Positions 37,371 through 48,228 of a stretch of 64,000 nt of DNA are shown in pieces. The stretch covers positions 32,445,541 through 32,509,540 of the forward strand of contig OW387138.1 of assembly GCA_936440205.1 (NCBI GenBank). The letters run 5' to 3'. The translations under genes and the position numbers were made by a program. The notes beneath the pieces were generated by a model, which saw nothing but the letters and a program-made list of their open reading frames with translations, ran no database searches and was not told where the DNA came from. The first letter of the stretch is position 1, and each line of letters begins with the position of its first letter. This DNA is from Lepidonotus clava (lineage: Eukaryota; Annelida; Polychaeta; Phyllodocida; Polynoidae).

Positions 37371-37567
37371 ATACCCTGGTCGTTATGTACCTGGTCACTT
37401 GGTACCCTAGCCATAATGTACCCTGGTCGCTTGGTACCCTAGCCATCATGTACCCTGGTCACTTGGTACCCTAGCCATTATGTACCTGGTCACTTGGTAC
37501 CCTAGCCATTATGTACCTGGTCACTTCGTACCCTAGTCATTATGTACCTGGTCACTTCGTACCCTAA
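37371..37567. repeat. 31-bp minisatellite
   Basis: About six units of the type ACCCTAGCCATTATGTACCT plus GGTCACTTGGT, 31-33 bp each. The last units change TTGGT to TTCGT. It ends 93 bp before the solo LTR. Confidence 0.9.
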
Positions 37568-37659
37568 TCTAATTGATTAATACCATATATGTTAAAATTA
37601 TAAGGTCATAGTGATGCAATAGAAGACAGTATAAATCAGGAAATGTTGAAGGGAAATAC

Positions 37660-38246
37660 TGAACTATTGTTAGTGTTCGATTTAATACTGCTCGATGTGT
37701 ATAACTAATTAATCCGTGAGTTGCTCATCCAGGTTATCGATCCGATCAGCCTGCGTTAAAAGTTAATACATCCATTCCCCAATAGTTCAAAAGAAATGGA
37801 CGATGAGGGAGCTGGTAAAGTGAAAGGTCTTTTATTCAATTAACATCTCATCCCGAGTCAAAGCCACAGTGAATAAGTCTCTATCAGTCCACCTTCCCAT
37901 CTCCTATCAGCAATCAACCACATTTAGAATACAAGTTGTTCCAACACATCCTAGACCGCCCTAGTGCTTAGCTCTATCACAATCCTTTGTCCGACGCTGT
38001 TGGTAGTGGTAAACTCCAGTATACTGTGAAGGAGCCGTAGGTATTACTCCAAGCAGTTCTTCTATTTCTATGGTTAACTCTAACTTCTAACTAACTCGCT
38101 CTCTACCTTTGCAACACCTTTTATACTGGTTAACAGGTGGCGCTGGGAGCGTAAAATATCTCTGCCTAGAAGTAGACTTGCTAGGTCTGATCCTAGCTAT
38201 ATTATACAAGATGATAATATATTAAAAGTACTAAGCTATTAGTACA
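37660..38246 (-). mobile_element. Solo LTR of an LTR retrotransposon, copy 2
   Basis: A 587-bp LTR fossil, inverted relative to 11402-12005 and alignable to it end to end. On the minus strand it begins TGTACTAATAGC and ends AATAGTTCA. It is flanked by the 4-bp duplication ATAC (37656-37659 and 38247-38250). TATA and AATAAA-type motifs sit in the same places as in copy 1. No internal region remains. The two copies differ by many substitutions and small indels, so they are independent, fairly old insertions. Confidence 0.9.
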
Positions 38247-38447
38247 ATACCATATTTTATTTTTTAAACATACATCAGAATACACTGTTTATGTGATTGG
38301 AGCTGGGCAAATTCATACGTCATACAGTCAATATCATAACATAGTCTTTAAAAAAACCAAAAAAAACACAGATTGGTACCAGTAACATTTCAAACCTTGA
38401 GAAAACAATTGAATAAATAATTAAGGTAACACAATATATTTCAGACC

Positions 38448-38449
<2 letters not shown>

Positions 38450-38480
<31 letters not shown>
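38450..38480. repeat. (TA)n microsatellite
   Basis: About 15 uninterrupted AT dinucleotides. Confidence 0.95.
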
Positions 38481-38482
<2 letters not shown>

Positions 38483-38844
38483 GGATATATATGTACAGGA
38501 TAACAGTCATTACATCCAATAATGTACTTCAGAGGGACATAGTGACAGGGGTATGAAGAGTCCAGGGACATAGTGACACACCAGGGTTTTTACAGCATTG
38601 TATGTTTGGATGGTAGTATGGTTTGTATGGTTTGTATGGTTTGTTGTTCCCTTCTGTGGAGCTGAGGCCTTGTTTGACACCCCGTCCCTGCACTTTTACC
38701 TGCACTTTTACCCAGACAATGATCCTTTTACTTCTCATACTGCATAGACTCAGTATGAGAAGGATAGGCATTTGGTAGAGCAGTCTGTCCACATTGCTTG
38801 GAATAAGGGAGCCTGGTTGCCAGCTCAATTGTTCAAACCCACAA

Positions 38845-39023
38845 TAGACCTTTTTCATTAGGTTGTGGCGGCCCCTGGTGAATTAATACAAACAGTGTTT
38901 TAGGTCTTTTACTATAGTTAGCCCATAAGCTTCACTTCATATAAGTTAATTATAGGAAAAGACCTAAAACACTGTTTCTATTTAATTCACCAGGGGCTGC
39001 CACAACCTAATGAACAAGGTCTA
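38845..39023. mobile_element. Hairpin MITE with ~68-bp inverted repeats
   Basis: 179 bp, almost all of it inverted repeat. The ends are TAGACCTTTTTCATTAGG and, reversed, TAGACCTTGTTCATTAGG, continuing through GGCGGCCCCTGGTGAATT and AACAGTGTTTTAGGTC. TA lies at both ends. No coding capacity. Confidence 0.88.
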
Positions 39024-39051
39024 TACCCTCAACCTTTTGGATAAATGAGAG

Positions 39052-39433
39052 TCCAGACCACACCGCCTAGTGTGTCACTAAGCCCCAGAACTGCAGGTCA
39101 GACAAGCTGGTGGTTATTTTCTCTTTGAGCCTATGTAAATTGTTGATATTGAACCACCGATAACTTTTGATGTATACAGAGCTGCAGAACTCTGTTCTAA
39201 GACATTGATAGTACTAATCTTTATCTTTTTTCCCCCTGATATATGTATTATGTTTGTGTATTCATGGCATGTATTTTGAAACCTTTTTCAATGATAAAAG
39301 TTTCTAGCCAATCGGAGCTCCACAATCAGTGCCTATCAGCATCACATAACAGGTGTCGACCCCTTGAGCCTATTGGTCACCATAGCAACACTCAGACAAA
39401 CAAACCACCAAACCATGACGGCCAGGGTCTGGA
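39052..39433 (+). mobile_element. TCCAGACC element, copy 1
   Basis: About 380 bp with short inverted ends TCCAGACC and GGTCTGGA. Internal blocks such as TTTCTAGCCAATCGGAGC, ATCACATAACAGGTGTCGAC and GGTCACCATAGCAACAC are shared in order, and inverted, with 43941-44326. No target duplication could be settled. Confidence 0.75.
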
Positions 39434-39613
39434 AAAGACCCTATTACAACCCCAGCGCCCTAGACTGCCTGACCATCCTTATCCGTTAACCAACAGGAAA
39501 TTCGTGGATGCTTATAGCCTGTTTATGTGAATTATATTGATAAGAACGTATGCAAAAGTATTTTAATGTGAAAAGGCCAAAATGTATGAAACGTTAAAGT
39601 GAGAGATGCCGAG

Positions 39614-40054
39614 TTAAGGCCATATTCCACCTTGCGGTAGCATCCATTTGCGGCCACTATTTAAGGGACCGCAAGCCATTTGCGGTTTTGATACCAACAT
39701 GTTGGTATCCTAGGCCGCAAGCAAACTGTACTGGCCGCTAGCAGAGGCCGCAAGCAAGTGCCGCAACAACCTATAGTCCACCTAACGCAAATGCGTTTGC
39801 AGCCGCTGAAAACGCGTTTGTGGGGGTTTGCTAGCATCTGGTGACCACAAACAAGTGGAATATAGCTTTAGAACAGCAGGAGACGCAATAGTGGCCGCAA
39901 GTAGTGGCCGCAACCACCTATAGTCCACCTTACGACACCCGGCCGTTAACGCGTTTGCGTTTGCGTTTTTGCCCGTTTTTGCCCATTTGCGCCCGTTTGC
40001 TTGCGTCTTCTCAGGTGGCCGCAAGCCGCGAACGTATAGTGGAATAAGGCCTTT
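39614..40054. mobile_element. GC-rich GGCCGCAAG inverted-repeat element
   Basis: Inverted ends AAGGCCATATTCCAC and, reversed, AAGGCCTTATTCCAC. The interior is strikingly CpG-rich, with many GGCCGCAAG, GCAAATGCG and CGTTTGCG words in both orientations and two CCTATAGTCCACCT boxes. This contrasts with the AT-rich neighbourhood. No reading frame resembles a transposase. Confidence 0.6.
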
Positions 40055-40599
40055 ATTCTAGTATAACGAAAAGCAAAATGCATCAAAACCACAATAACAT
40101 TTTCGACTCATATTGATGGAAATTTGTTACGTTATCGGTAGGCCTATTATCACTAAACTATTCAATTTTCTGCAATACAATTATTCGAACCCCCGATGTA
40201 CAAAATAGGAATTTTAAAGTTCAAATTTGGCAACAATTCATTTGGCACACCTTCACTTCAAAATGAAGCTGATATCGGCATTTGGATGCCCGAACCACTA
40301 GTCATTTTAGATGAAAATTTCTTTTCTGATATCAAATACGATAAATGATCGGTAATATTCCAAATATTATTCGAACATTATATTTGACGTATCGCATTAG
40401 AAGTATAAGCTTTACTGGAACTTGGTTTCTATCTTTTAAAACAAGTGTGCGTTTCTCAGCGTCAAAGATACAATCACCGACTTTGATGATACATAAAGAA
40501 AAAAAACTGGCCTCCCCCTACCCGACCCCCCTTTGATAGACACCCTATTTTTGTGCCCATCGGGTCCGATAACGATGCATTGTCGGTAATATAAAGGCG

Positions 40600-40804
40600 G
40601 TGATCCACGATGCGATTATCTGATTATGGCCCGATTCTGAACTGATTTCATAAATCAGTCTGAAAAATATGAAGATTATTCCTATAAATCATGCAATTCA
40701 TTGCCAACTATTAATCAATTGGTATAACCCACGTAGATGAATGAATGAATGTTAAAAATGCGTGAAAAGAATTTTTTTTGACTTTTTGTCGCGTCGTGGA
40801 ACAC
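40600..40804. mobile_element. Possible small inverted-repeat element
   Basis: Ends GTGATCCACGATGCGA and, reversed, GTGTTCCACGACGCGA, about 205 bp apart. It abuts the TTAA element at 40808. Target duplication not clear. Confidence 0.5.
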
Positions 40805-40807
40805 TGC

Positions 40808-41631
40808 TTAAAGACAATGGCGCCATTATAGATCCAACCTTAAGAAGTTTATGAAAGTTTAGGAAATACAAGTTAAACATATATGCATCCTAAAAATGTA
40901 AAGAAAATAGGGGGTCACCATGGAAACTCCTTAAATCCTTAAATCAATTATAAAATCATCGAAATCTGAACCTAAGACATATATATACAAAATCCATGCA
41001 GCAGTTAGAAAATAATATGGCTTTTATTGGAAAAGGATATATCTTTCTTTTGAAAATAAATTATTAAATTAATTAAATACAATATAACATTTCTGATAGA
41101 AATATTCCCCCTAAAAAATTCAACCTTAAGAAATTCTCTAAAATTATACATAGTGTAGATATGGGTGTTATCTATCGTTTTCTGGAAAAATAATTGGGGG
41201 TCACCATGCTTACTTGGTCAGGAGAGCTACTTTTCTATTCTAATATGGAAAATGGTTTTATGTGGGTACCTATGAATTTTTGGGTTTTAACCCATTTTAA
41301 AATTTTGCCATAATGAATACAACACGTGTTTTTTTATCCCTGAGATTGATATGCAAACATAGATATTTACTTCTTAGATGTAGTATATCTAGAAAAAAAT
41401 ATATAAGCAAAAATGTTGTCATTTTCATCTAAGTTGTTTTCAGCAGTTTCAAAATGTTCATGAAATTAGCCATATTTGAATACATATAGGTCTTGAACTA
41501 AAATAGTACCACATTTATCTTTTGCTTTTATGAATTGCCCATATATACTAATGTACATTCTAGCCAATTTTCATAACAATTGAAGGACTTTGGTTTTTTG
41601 ACCATGTGTATAATGGCGCCATTGCCTTTAA
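40808..41631. mobile_element. TTAA-flanked element with GGCGCC-containing ends
   Basis: 824 bp with ends TTAAAGACAATGGCGCCATT and, reversed, TTAAAGGCAATGGCGCCATT (one mismatch), TTAA at both outer ends. The interior is AT-rich and non-coding. It shares the TTAAAG start with the elements at 14292, 43728 and 53321 but not their further sequence. Confidence 0.88.
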
Positions 41632-41709
41632 GTTCCCCTATCTTACCAGGAAGTAGAGAGTACATACGTACACCTCTCTACTTCCTGGTAAGATAGGGGA
41701 ACTTAAAGG
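41625..41709. repeat. Perfect 36-bp-arm palindrome
   Basis: Left arm 41625-41660 (starting CCTTTAAGTTCCCCTATCTT) and right arm 41674-41709 are exact complements around a 13-nt spacer that contains GTACATACGTAC. The left arm overlaps the end of the TTAA element at 40808-41631. Confidence 0.95.
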
Positions 41710-41809
41710 TAATTCCATTGACCCCAATTTTTTATGATATCATTTTAAAGATCCTCATTTTGAGTTGTGTTCCTTTAATGATTCCATTTGGGTTTGCGTC
41801 AGTTTTTGG

Positions 41810-42080
41810 TGATTGAAAAATATACGTCACATTATTCTGATATATTTGTTACTTAGCAACTGTTTGTATTAGTGTCTTGTAGTGATGCTATCCAACAAAC
41901 AGCTGCTAAGTTACAAATATTTGCAGCTTAGGATCAATTATACTAGAGACACTATCCCTCAAATATTTGTGACTTAGCAGCTGTTTGAGGGTTAGCATCT
42001 TGTGGTGATGCTATCCCACAAAGTGACAACTATTTGTAGGATAGCATCAGTTTTGGGATAGCGTCCTAACAGGTTCATAA
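41810..42080. repeat. Imperfect repeats GACTTAGCAGCTGTTTG / GATGCTATCC
   Basis: The words TTACTTAGCAACTGTTTG, GCTGCTAAGTTACAAATA, GACTTAGCAGCTGTTTGAGG and TAGTGATGCTATCC recur in direct and inverted orientation, suggesting a degraded foldback element. Boundaries not defined. Confidence 0.4.
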
Positions 42081-43008
42081 AGGTCGTGGGGGAGAGGGGG
42101 GTTAATTGACAATTCGTTTTGGTAAAGCTTCCTCGGCCGAAACCTTGGTTTCTATTCTGAAAATAGTTTTTTTTTTCTAAGAAAGAATGATATTGTACTT
42201 TCCTTTGATACATTACATAAAAAAACAACACATAATATCCCTGAAAGATTTGTGGAGACACCACGACCCCCTTCTTAACCGAGGCATTTATTTTCAGTTC
42301 TTTTTCTTCATTTTTTAAATATTAAGGACCGAAACCTGTGATCAGCTGCCGTTCAATTCAATGACAATTGCAACATCTCTGAAACTATTGAAACTTCGTG
42401 ACTATGCAATGCATCAAAATATAAGAAAATAAGTATTAAAATTGTTTTTCACTCATTTGAACGGTGGTTTCTTAGTCAATATTTCAGTTACAGTTTTCAG
42501 TCCATTTAGAAACATTCAATGACCACATCTAAGATGTCGCACTAAGGTTTAGATTCTATCTAATGTCAAAAGATGAGAAACTGTGTATTTTTAAACATGT
42601 TTTTCTACAATTATGAAACAAAAAACAGGGCAAAAACAAACGAAATTGAGACACGGTTCCGTCAAGATGGATCCCTCTACAGGCATGTGAACCTTTGTGT
42701 TTAACATTAAGGCATAATCTTTTTTAAGAAATCAGGGTTAAAACATTTTTTTCAGTTCTACAACATCTAGAAAATGCTATATGGATAGATAGCTTTAGAC
42801 TTCCATTGATAACTTGAGTACTGAAAGGGTTGCTCAGTCACTCATGACACCCTTGCTGATACTGACACGACTTTATTCCTGATAGTCAGGTTAGTCAAAA
42901 TAGACTAAACTACCTTAGAAATACATTTCTCAGAAATGCCTGAGCCATTGGGACTAATTGGAGAGTCATTAGTGATGATTTTGGCCAAGGCCGCTAGAAG
43001 TCTTTCTT

Positions 43009-43010
<2 letters not shown>

Positions 43011-43076
<66 letters not shown>

Positions 43077-43120
43077 TGTACGTGTGTGCGTATGTGTGTG
43101 TGTGTGTGTGCGTATGTGTG
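43011..43120. repeat. (TG)n microsatellite
   Basis: About 110 bp of TG dinucleotides, with TATG and CGTG interruptions towards the right end. The open frames here in both directions are artefacts of the dinucleotide repeat. Confidence 0.95.
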
Positions 43121-43727
43121 AACTATGATGGGCATGAGGTAGTATAGAGTACTAATGGCAGATGTTTAGGCGAGGAACACTCTAGTAAAATTAAAACAGG
43201 ATTTTGTCTGAGTTCCAATCTCAATAACAACAATTCCAACAAGGTCGGCAGCGTTCAAGTGTGTTAAATATTCCATCAGTTAGGTCTGTATCACAACCAA
43301 AACACAGGCTGACCTTAGAAGAGCATGTGAGGATAGTATCAGAGCCAAGTTTTGGCAAAAGGGTCAACCAACAGTAAAGGTGTCTCTGCCTTAGGTGCAT
43401 AAAGTGTCCACTTAGTAGATACAAGTAAAAACCAATCCATTGGATACGTTCCATAGGCATAGGGTAGAACAAATCATAACACATTTTGATGTGAATATTA
43501 AAAAACACATCTAACATTTATGGCACAACTAATGAAATACACCTAACGACCAATACGCATGTTAGTCATAACTAGGCCAAAATTGATAGACTTTTTATTG
43601 ACTAACACAGCTTAGCCTCTCCTAACTAACTTGTGGATCTATCTCATCATATATGGTAAATAATAGCATTCCCAGCAAATTGAATATGGATATTAGATAC
43701 TAAAACTCATTACTACCTGATGAACTC

Positions 43728-44816
43728 TTAAAGGGGTAACATACCATTTGGCTACAATTTTAAATCCATTACAGTGTACCAAAAACATAAATTTATGTTC
43801 GATCTGTGCGAGTAGACCCCATTCAAACAAAAAAATAAACAAGTTACCATGCTTATTTTTGAGTGAGAGCTTAAGCAAGAAAACGTGCTTAATTATAATA
43901 GTCTATGGGGAAAATATTTTCAACGATATTCAATAGAGTCTTTTCCAGACCCGGCCGTCATGGTCCAGTGGGTTTGTTTGTCTGGGCGTCGCTATGGTGA
44001 CCACTAGGCAGTAGGGATCAACACCTGTTATGTAATGCTGATAAGCACTGATTTGAGGCAGCTGATTGGCTAGAAACTTTTATTATTGAAAACTTATTTT
44101 AAAATATATGCCATGCATGCAAACAGATGACACATATATCAGAAAAAAACAAAGATTGGGGCTATCAATACATATAAACAGAATTATGCAGCTTTGTATA
44201 CATCAAAGGTTATAGGTGGTGTAAAATAAGCAATTTACAAAAGCTTAAAGAGAAAATAACTCTTTAAGCTTGTCTGAGTAATACTTCATGGCCTATCTCC
44301 CACACTAGGTGGCGTGGTCTGGAAAATCATTTATTGAGCTTAGAACATTCAAAATCCATTACAGCCTTCCCAAGTCTTAGGAACATGTACCTTGGGTCTG
44401 CAGCAAATTGTTCAAGCCAAAAAAGATAGGAGTCACTGATGTCATTTAGTTGCTAGAGGTTGATAATGCCTTAATAGGTGATTATTTCTGTGTAGTCCTT
44501 TATAAATGTATTGTATCTATTTCCCTAAATATGTTGTGGAAACAACAAAAATGTATTAACTTTGGTTCAAATTCAACTCCTGGTCATGTCTAATTAGAAA
44601 TTTCAAATTTTGAGGAATTTCATTTTTGTCACCAAGGCTTATGTATTCCTTTTTAATCTAATATCAATCACCCATTTGGTTTTCATAAGAAATTTCTGAT
44701 CAATATCTTACTTGAAATCAACTTCAATCAATTTATGATGTGAAATTGTAATATTTGAGGATTTTAAAAATTTCCCACAAGGGGGCATAGCTGTGAAAAG
44801 TCCGTTATCCCTTTAA
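43728..44816. mobile_element. TTAA-flanked element carrying a nested insertion
   Basis: 1089 bp with ends TTAAAGGGGTAACATAC and, reversed, TTAAAGGGATAACGGAC and TTAA at both limits. A TCCAGACC element (43941-44326) is inserted in it. The remaining interior is AT-rich and non-coding. Confidence 0.78.
43941..44326 (-). mobile_element. TCCAGACC element, copy 2, nested
   Basis: Bounded by TTTTCCAGACC and GGTCTGGAAAA. Matches 39052-39433 in reverse, including CCGTCATGG, GGTGACCAC, CACCTGTTATGT and TTGGCTAGAAACTTTTAT. It lies inside the TTAA element 43728-44816. Confidence 0.78.
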
Positions 44817-44899
44817 ACAATGAATCCTCGCAGATTCTCACTGAACTGAAAGCTTTTGAATTTCAATTTTTCACAATTTTTGGAAGGATGTTTCCAAAT

Positions 44900-45851
44900 A
44901 GTGGGGTCTGTTAACAAAATTTTCATTACAGAGTGGATAAAAGCACCAAATTTGGTATGAGGCACCTATGAGGCATAACTATCAAGTCCAGAAGAGAAGT
45001 GACCTTGAAATATCAAAATGAAATTTTGGCAAATTTCTCATGTTTTTAGAATTTGAAAATTGGGGTATTTAACTACATTTATTGACTATCTTGATTAGGT
45101 CTCTTGTGTAGATTCCAAAGGCACATAATTGGATTCACTGAACCTTAATCTCCCAATTTTGAGACTAACAATGTGTTTTTAGGCATTTTAGAAGCTGAGA
45201 CATAAGATTATTTCATTGAAAGTCTGCCATTTTGGATTTTTGGCCCCTGTCAGGGTTATTTTGATATTTCAAAGTGGCTCCCCTTTTGAATTCAATGAAG
45301 GGGTCCTAGGGGATCATCATACCAAATGAAATCAAGAAAACTTGTGGCGAAAGAGTAAAGTCTACATCCTTTCTTTTTAATCATTATGGAATCCAGCGGT
45401 CATTGTCAAAGATATCATGCTAATAAATTTAGCCATCTTGAAATCTGTGGTATTGTATTGGATGAATATTATATCTATTGAGCCCTATAGGTTATAAACA
45501 ACAGATATTAGAACCATTTCCACCTGTCTAGATACTTTAGCAGCTGAAATCATGTTAATTCTCAATATTGGTCAGCCATTTTGGATTTTGGATTCCCGCA
45601 TTGACTTCAATTATAAATAATTGAATTCCCTGACCCATAATTTCTCAATTTTGACACCAACCATGCTGAGATATAAGAATGTTTACAGAAAAAGTCGGCC
45701 ATATTGTTTTTGGGCCCCACATCCATCCTATCAATATTTCAAGGTGGCTCCCCTTCCAGATTTGATATTTATGCTTCAGAAGTGTCTCATACCAAATTTG
45801 GTGCTTTTATCTGCCGTGTAACGATTTCCCTAAAAAAAGACAGACCCCACT
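44900..45851. mobile_element. AGTGGGGTCTGT inverted-repeat element
   Basis: About 950 bp with ends AGTGGGGTCTGT, and an inner matching pair containing AAAAGCACCAAATTTGGTAT at both sides. TA precedes and follows. Internal direct repeats of TTTCAA(A/G)GTGGCTCCCCTT occur at about 45266 and 45737. No transposase frame. Confidence 0.75.
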
Positions 45852-46639
45852 AAAAACACAAAATAGAATCATCTGAGGGTCCTGATCTCTGAAGAAAGAT
45901 GTTTCCTGGAGTGTGCAGCTGTGAAACATAAAAACAATGTTCCCTACAGTGCCACTTCATGCAGCCACTCCCGTCCCACTGCGTGACATCTTCACCCGTA
46001 GAATAGTGAACATAATGGAAAAGTTCCAGGGAACGTTACTCACCACATCCTTTTTAATACAAAATGAACTGCACAAAAAACCTTATGCACTTCTTACACC
46101 TAGACCACGCCTCCCCAGTGAGCCTGTTAGAGGCTGAAGAAAGAGTCAATGAGAGGGCCTGGGGGTACGTGACACAGGTTGGGTGTAGTTGATGAGGCAC
46201 AGATTTTTTAAAAACCTTTTATTCATCCTGGGGGGAGGGGGGGGGGGTAAGGCTTTATCCTGTCTGCCCCATTTCTCTCCATGCATTTATTATTTAATTT
46301 CAAGGTTGTTATAGGTTATGATAAATTAATATATTACCAATTAGCATGAGGTCCTCGATAGGTCAACCAAACACCGATGTATCAGCGCTATTACTCTTTT
46401 GGAATAGTACTCTCCTCACACAACCAAGGTAGATAACAAAGAGGTTTGTTCTGTGACTTTGAATTTCCTCGAAAGATGGTGGTATTGCGAATTGCGGAGG
46501 TAAATATTTCTTAAATGAAATTTTGAATCATAAGTTCTGACAGGTATGCGAGGCATTATAAATATAGCTACTTTTAGATAGAGACTGGGGATTCGTGGCC
46601 AATAAGTAATACTCCCATTGATGAAATATGACCTGATCG
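45852..46639. other. Intergenic, nothing recognisable
   Basis: No gene; a G run lies at 46232-46247. Confidence 0.5.
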
Positions 46640-46830
46640 GGTTGAAGGGATTAAGAAGTGATAATGTTGCCCTGTCAAATTTAAGAAAATGATCATGTCA
46701 CCCTGTCTAATTTAGGAAAATGCTTACGTCGCATGCCACTGAGACAAAAAATTGTAATGTTGCCCTGTCGAATTTAAGAAAATGATCATGTCGCATGTCT
46801 CTAATGTGTCGAATTTAGGGTTCTACATCC
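46640..46830 (+). repeat. TGTCGAATTTAAG repeat element, copy 3
   Basis: Four imperfect units of CCTGTCGAATTTAAGAAAAT followed by GATCATGTC(A/G)C, ending GTGTCGAATTTAGGGTTC. The right end corresponds to copies 1 and 2. The left end (GGGGGTCCC in the others) is not recognisable here. Confidence 0.7.
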
Positions 46831-47925
46831 ATAGAACCCGACACCCTGTCCGACCTCAGCCATATGCACCTCCGCTACTCTCCTTTGCAATAACCTTTGT
46901 AAGTAGGTACATGTATATATCCTTCTTTTGCACCTAAAAGTTCATATTACTACGCGCTACGGTTACTGAGGAATCGGAAGGGACGGTGGAGAACGAGCAC
47001 TTGATTCGTTGCTATTGGGCTACAGTAGACAGTTGGTTATACGTCTATGCTTTTCTGAGTCCAATTCAGATTTACGGTGACACCACAACGTATAACCTGT
47101 GAGTTAAGGTTTGGTAGATATGGTAGATATGATCCGCTCTGTTGGCCCCGTGCTTGAGAGAGGTTACGCTCTGGTTCTCACGACTCTGATTAGGGGTTCT
47201 CATGTGGGGTGGGTGGCTACGACCTCTTGGTGATTAATATTAAGCACGTGGCTATGTAATACATCGAGAATATTTAAGTTCCTATCAATCGAAATTATCA
47301 ATCATTATTCCACGAGCTTCAGGTAAAATTGTCATAAATCTTAAGAATAACACTTTAATTTTTTAAAACCATAATGGTGCCCTAGCCATTTTACAGAGAT
47401 GTCATATCAAATATTATCATCTGCACAAAGTCTATTAACACAGTATCTCAACTAGACTGAGGGTGCATTACTGACTCGACGAAGTTTTTGTAATGTACTA
47501 AAGTAAAATAAGAATTTAAGAGTTAAATAAATAGAAATACAATGGTTTGGGTGCATTATTTTCTCGATATTTCAGATTAAAAGCCCGTAACTTACATTTC
47601 TAAATACATGTAGACGTATGTATCATCAACTTATTGCAGTCCGCGAAAGCTAGAGCCTTCAAATCCTAAAGGGGGCTCTACAACTAGGCACATTGCAGGG
47701 GGTTTACATGTATTGTAATTAGAAAACAATGGTAACCGTGTCCTTCCTCGTTGCCATTAAAAATCCCTTTGAAATAAGTCAAATGACGTCTAGGACAAAT
47801 GGTGGTATATAAGAGGCCCGTGGCAATGGCCAGGGGAGAGACCCCTGAAATCGTCCCGGTGACATGGTTAATTTGACACACGACATAATATTATATAGGG
47901 CCTATAGAGCTCATTGGTATCATAT
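46831..47925. other. Intergenic, nothing recognisable
   Basis: No exon, RNA gene or bounded repeat could be supported. Confidence 0.45.
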
Positions 47926-48228
47926 CGACAAGACAACTACTGTTGAGACAACAAGCCCTAGAATAACAACCCTTGGGGCAACCCTTGAGGTCGTACAGCA
48001 ATCACCCCTGAGTCGACTTTCCCTGCATAGGTCCTACGATGAAAACAATACTCTATGCGACAGTTACCCGATAGATAGAACAACTCTCCCTATGGGACAG
48101 CAGCCAAGTAGGACAACTACCCCTACTACTTGGACAACTACCAATATAGGGCACCTACCCCTATTGGTAAAACAACTACTCCCATCAGAAAGACAAATAC
48201 CCCTGTCAAGAGGACAACTACCACAAAA
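47926..48228. repeat. Degenerate GACAACTACCCCTA-type tandem repeat
   Basis: Irregular units of roughly 18-24 bp built on ACAACTACCCCTA (clearest at 48108-48225). An open frame through it reads as a Thr/Pro-rich string (TTTPTTWTTT), but there is no gene context. It directly abuts the 2.7-kb element at 48229. Confidence 0.6.

Noticed and set aside
42905-43135. Poly Thr-His and Cys-Val frames
   Set aside because: Dinucleotide (TG)n artefacts.
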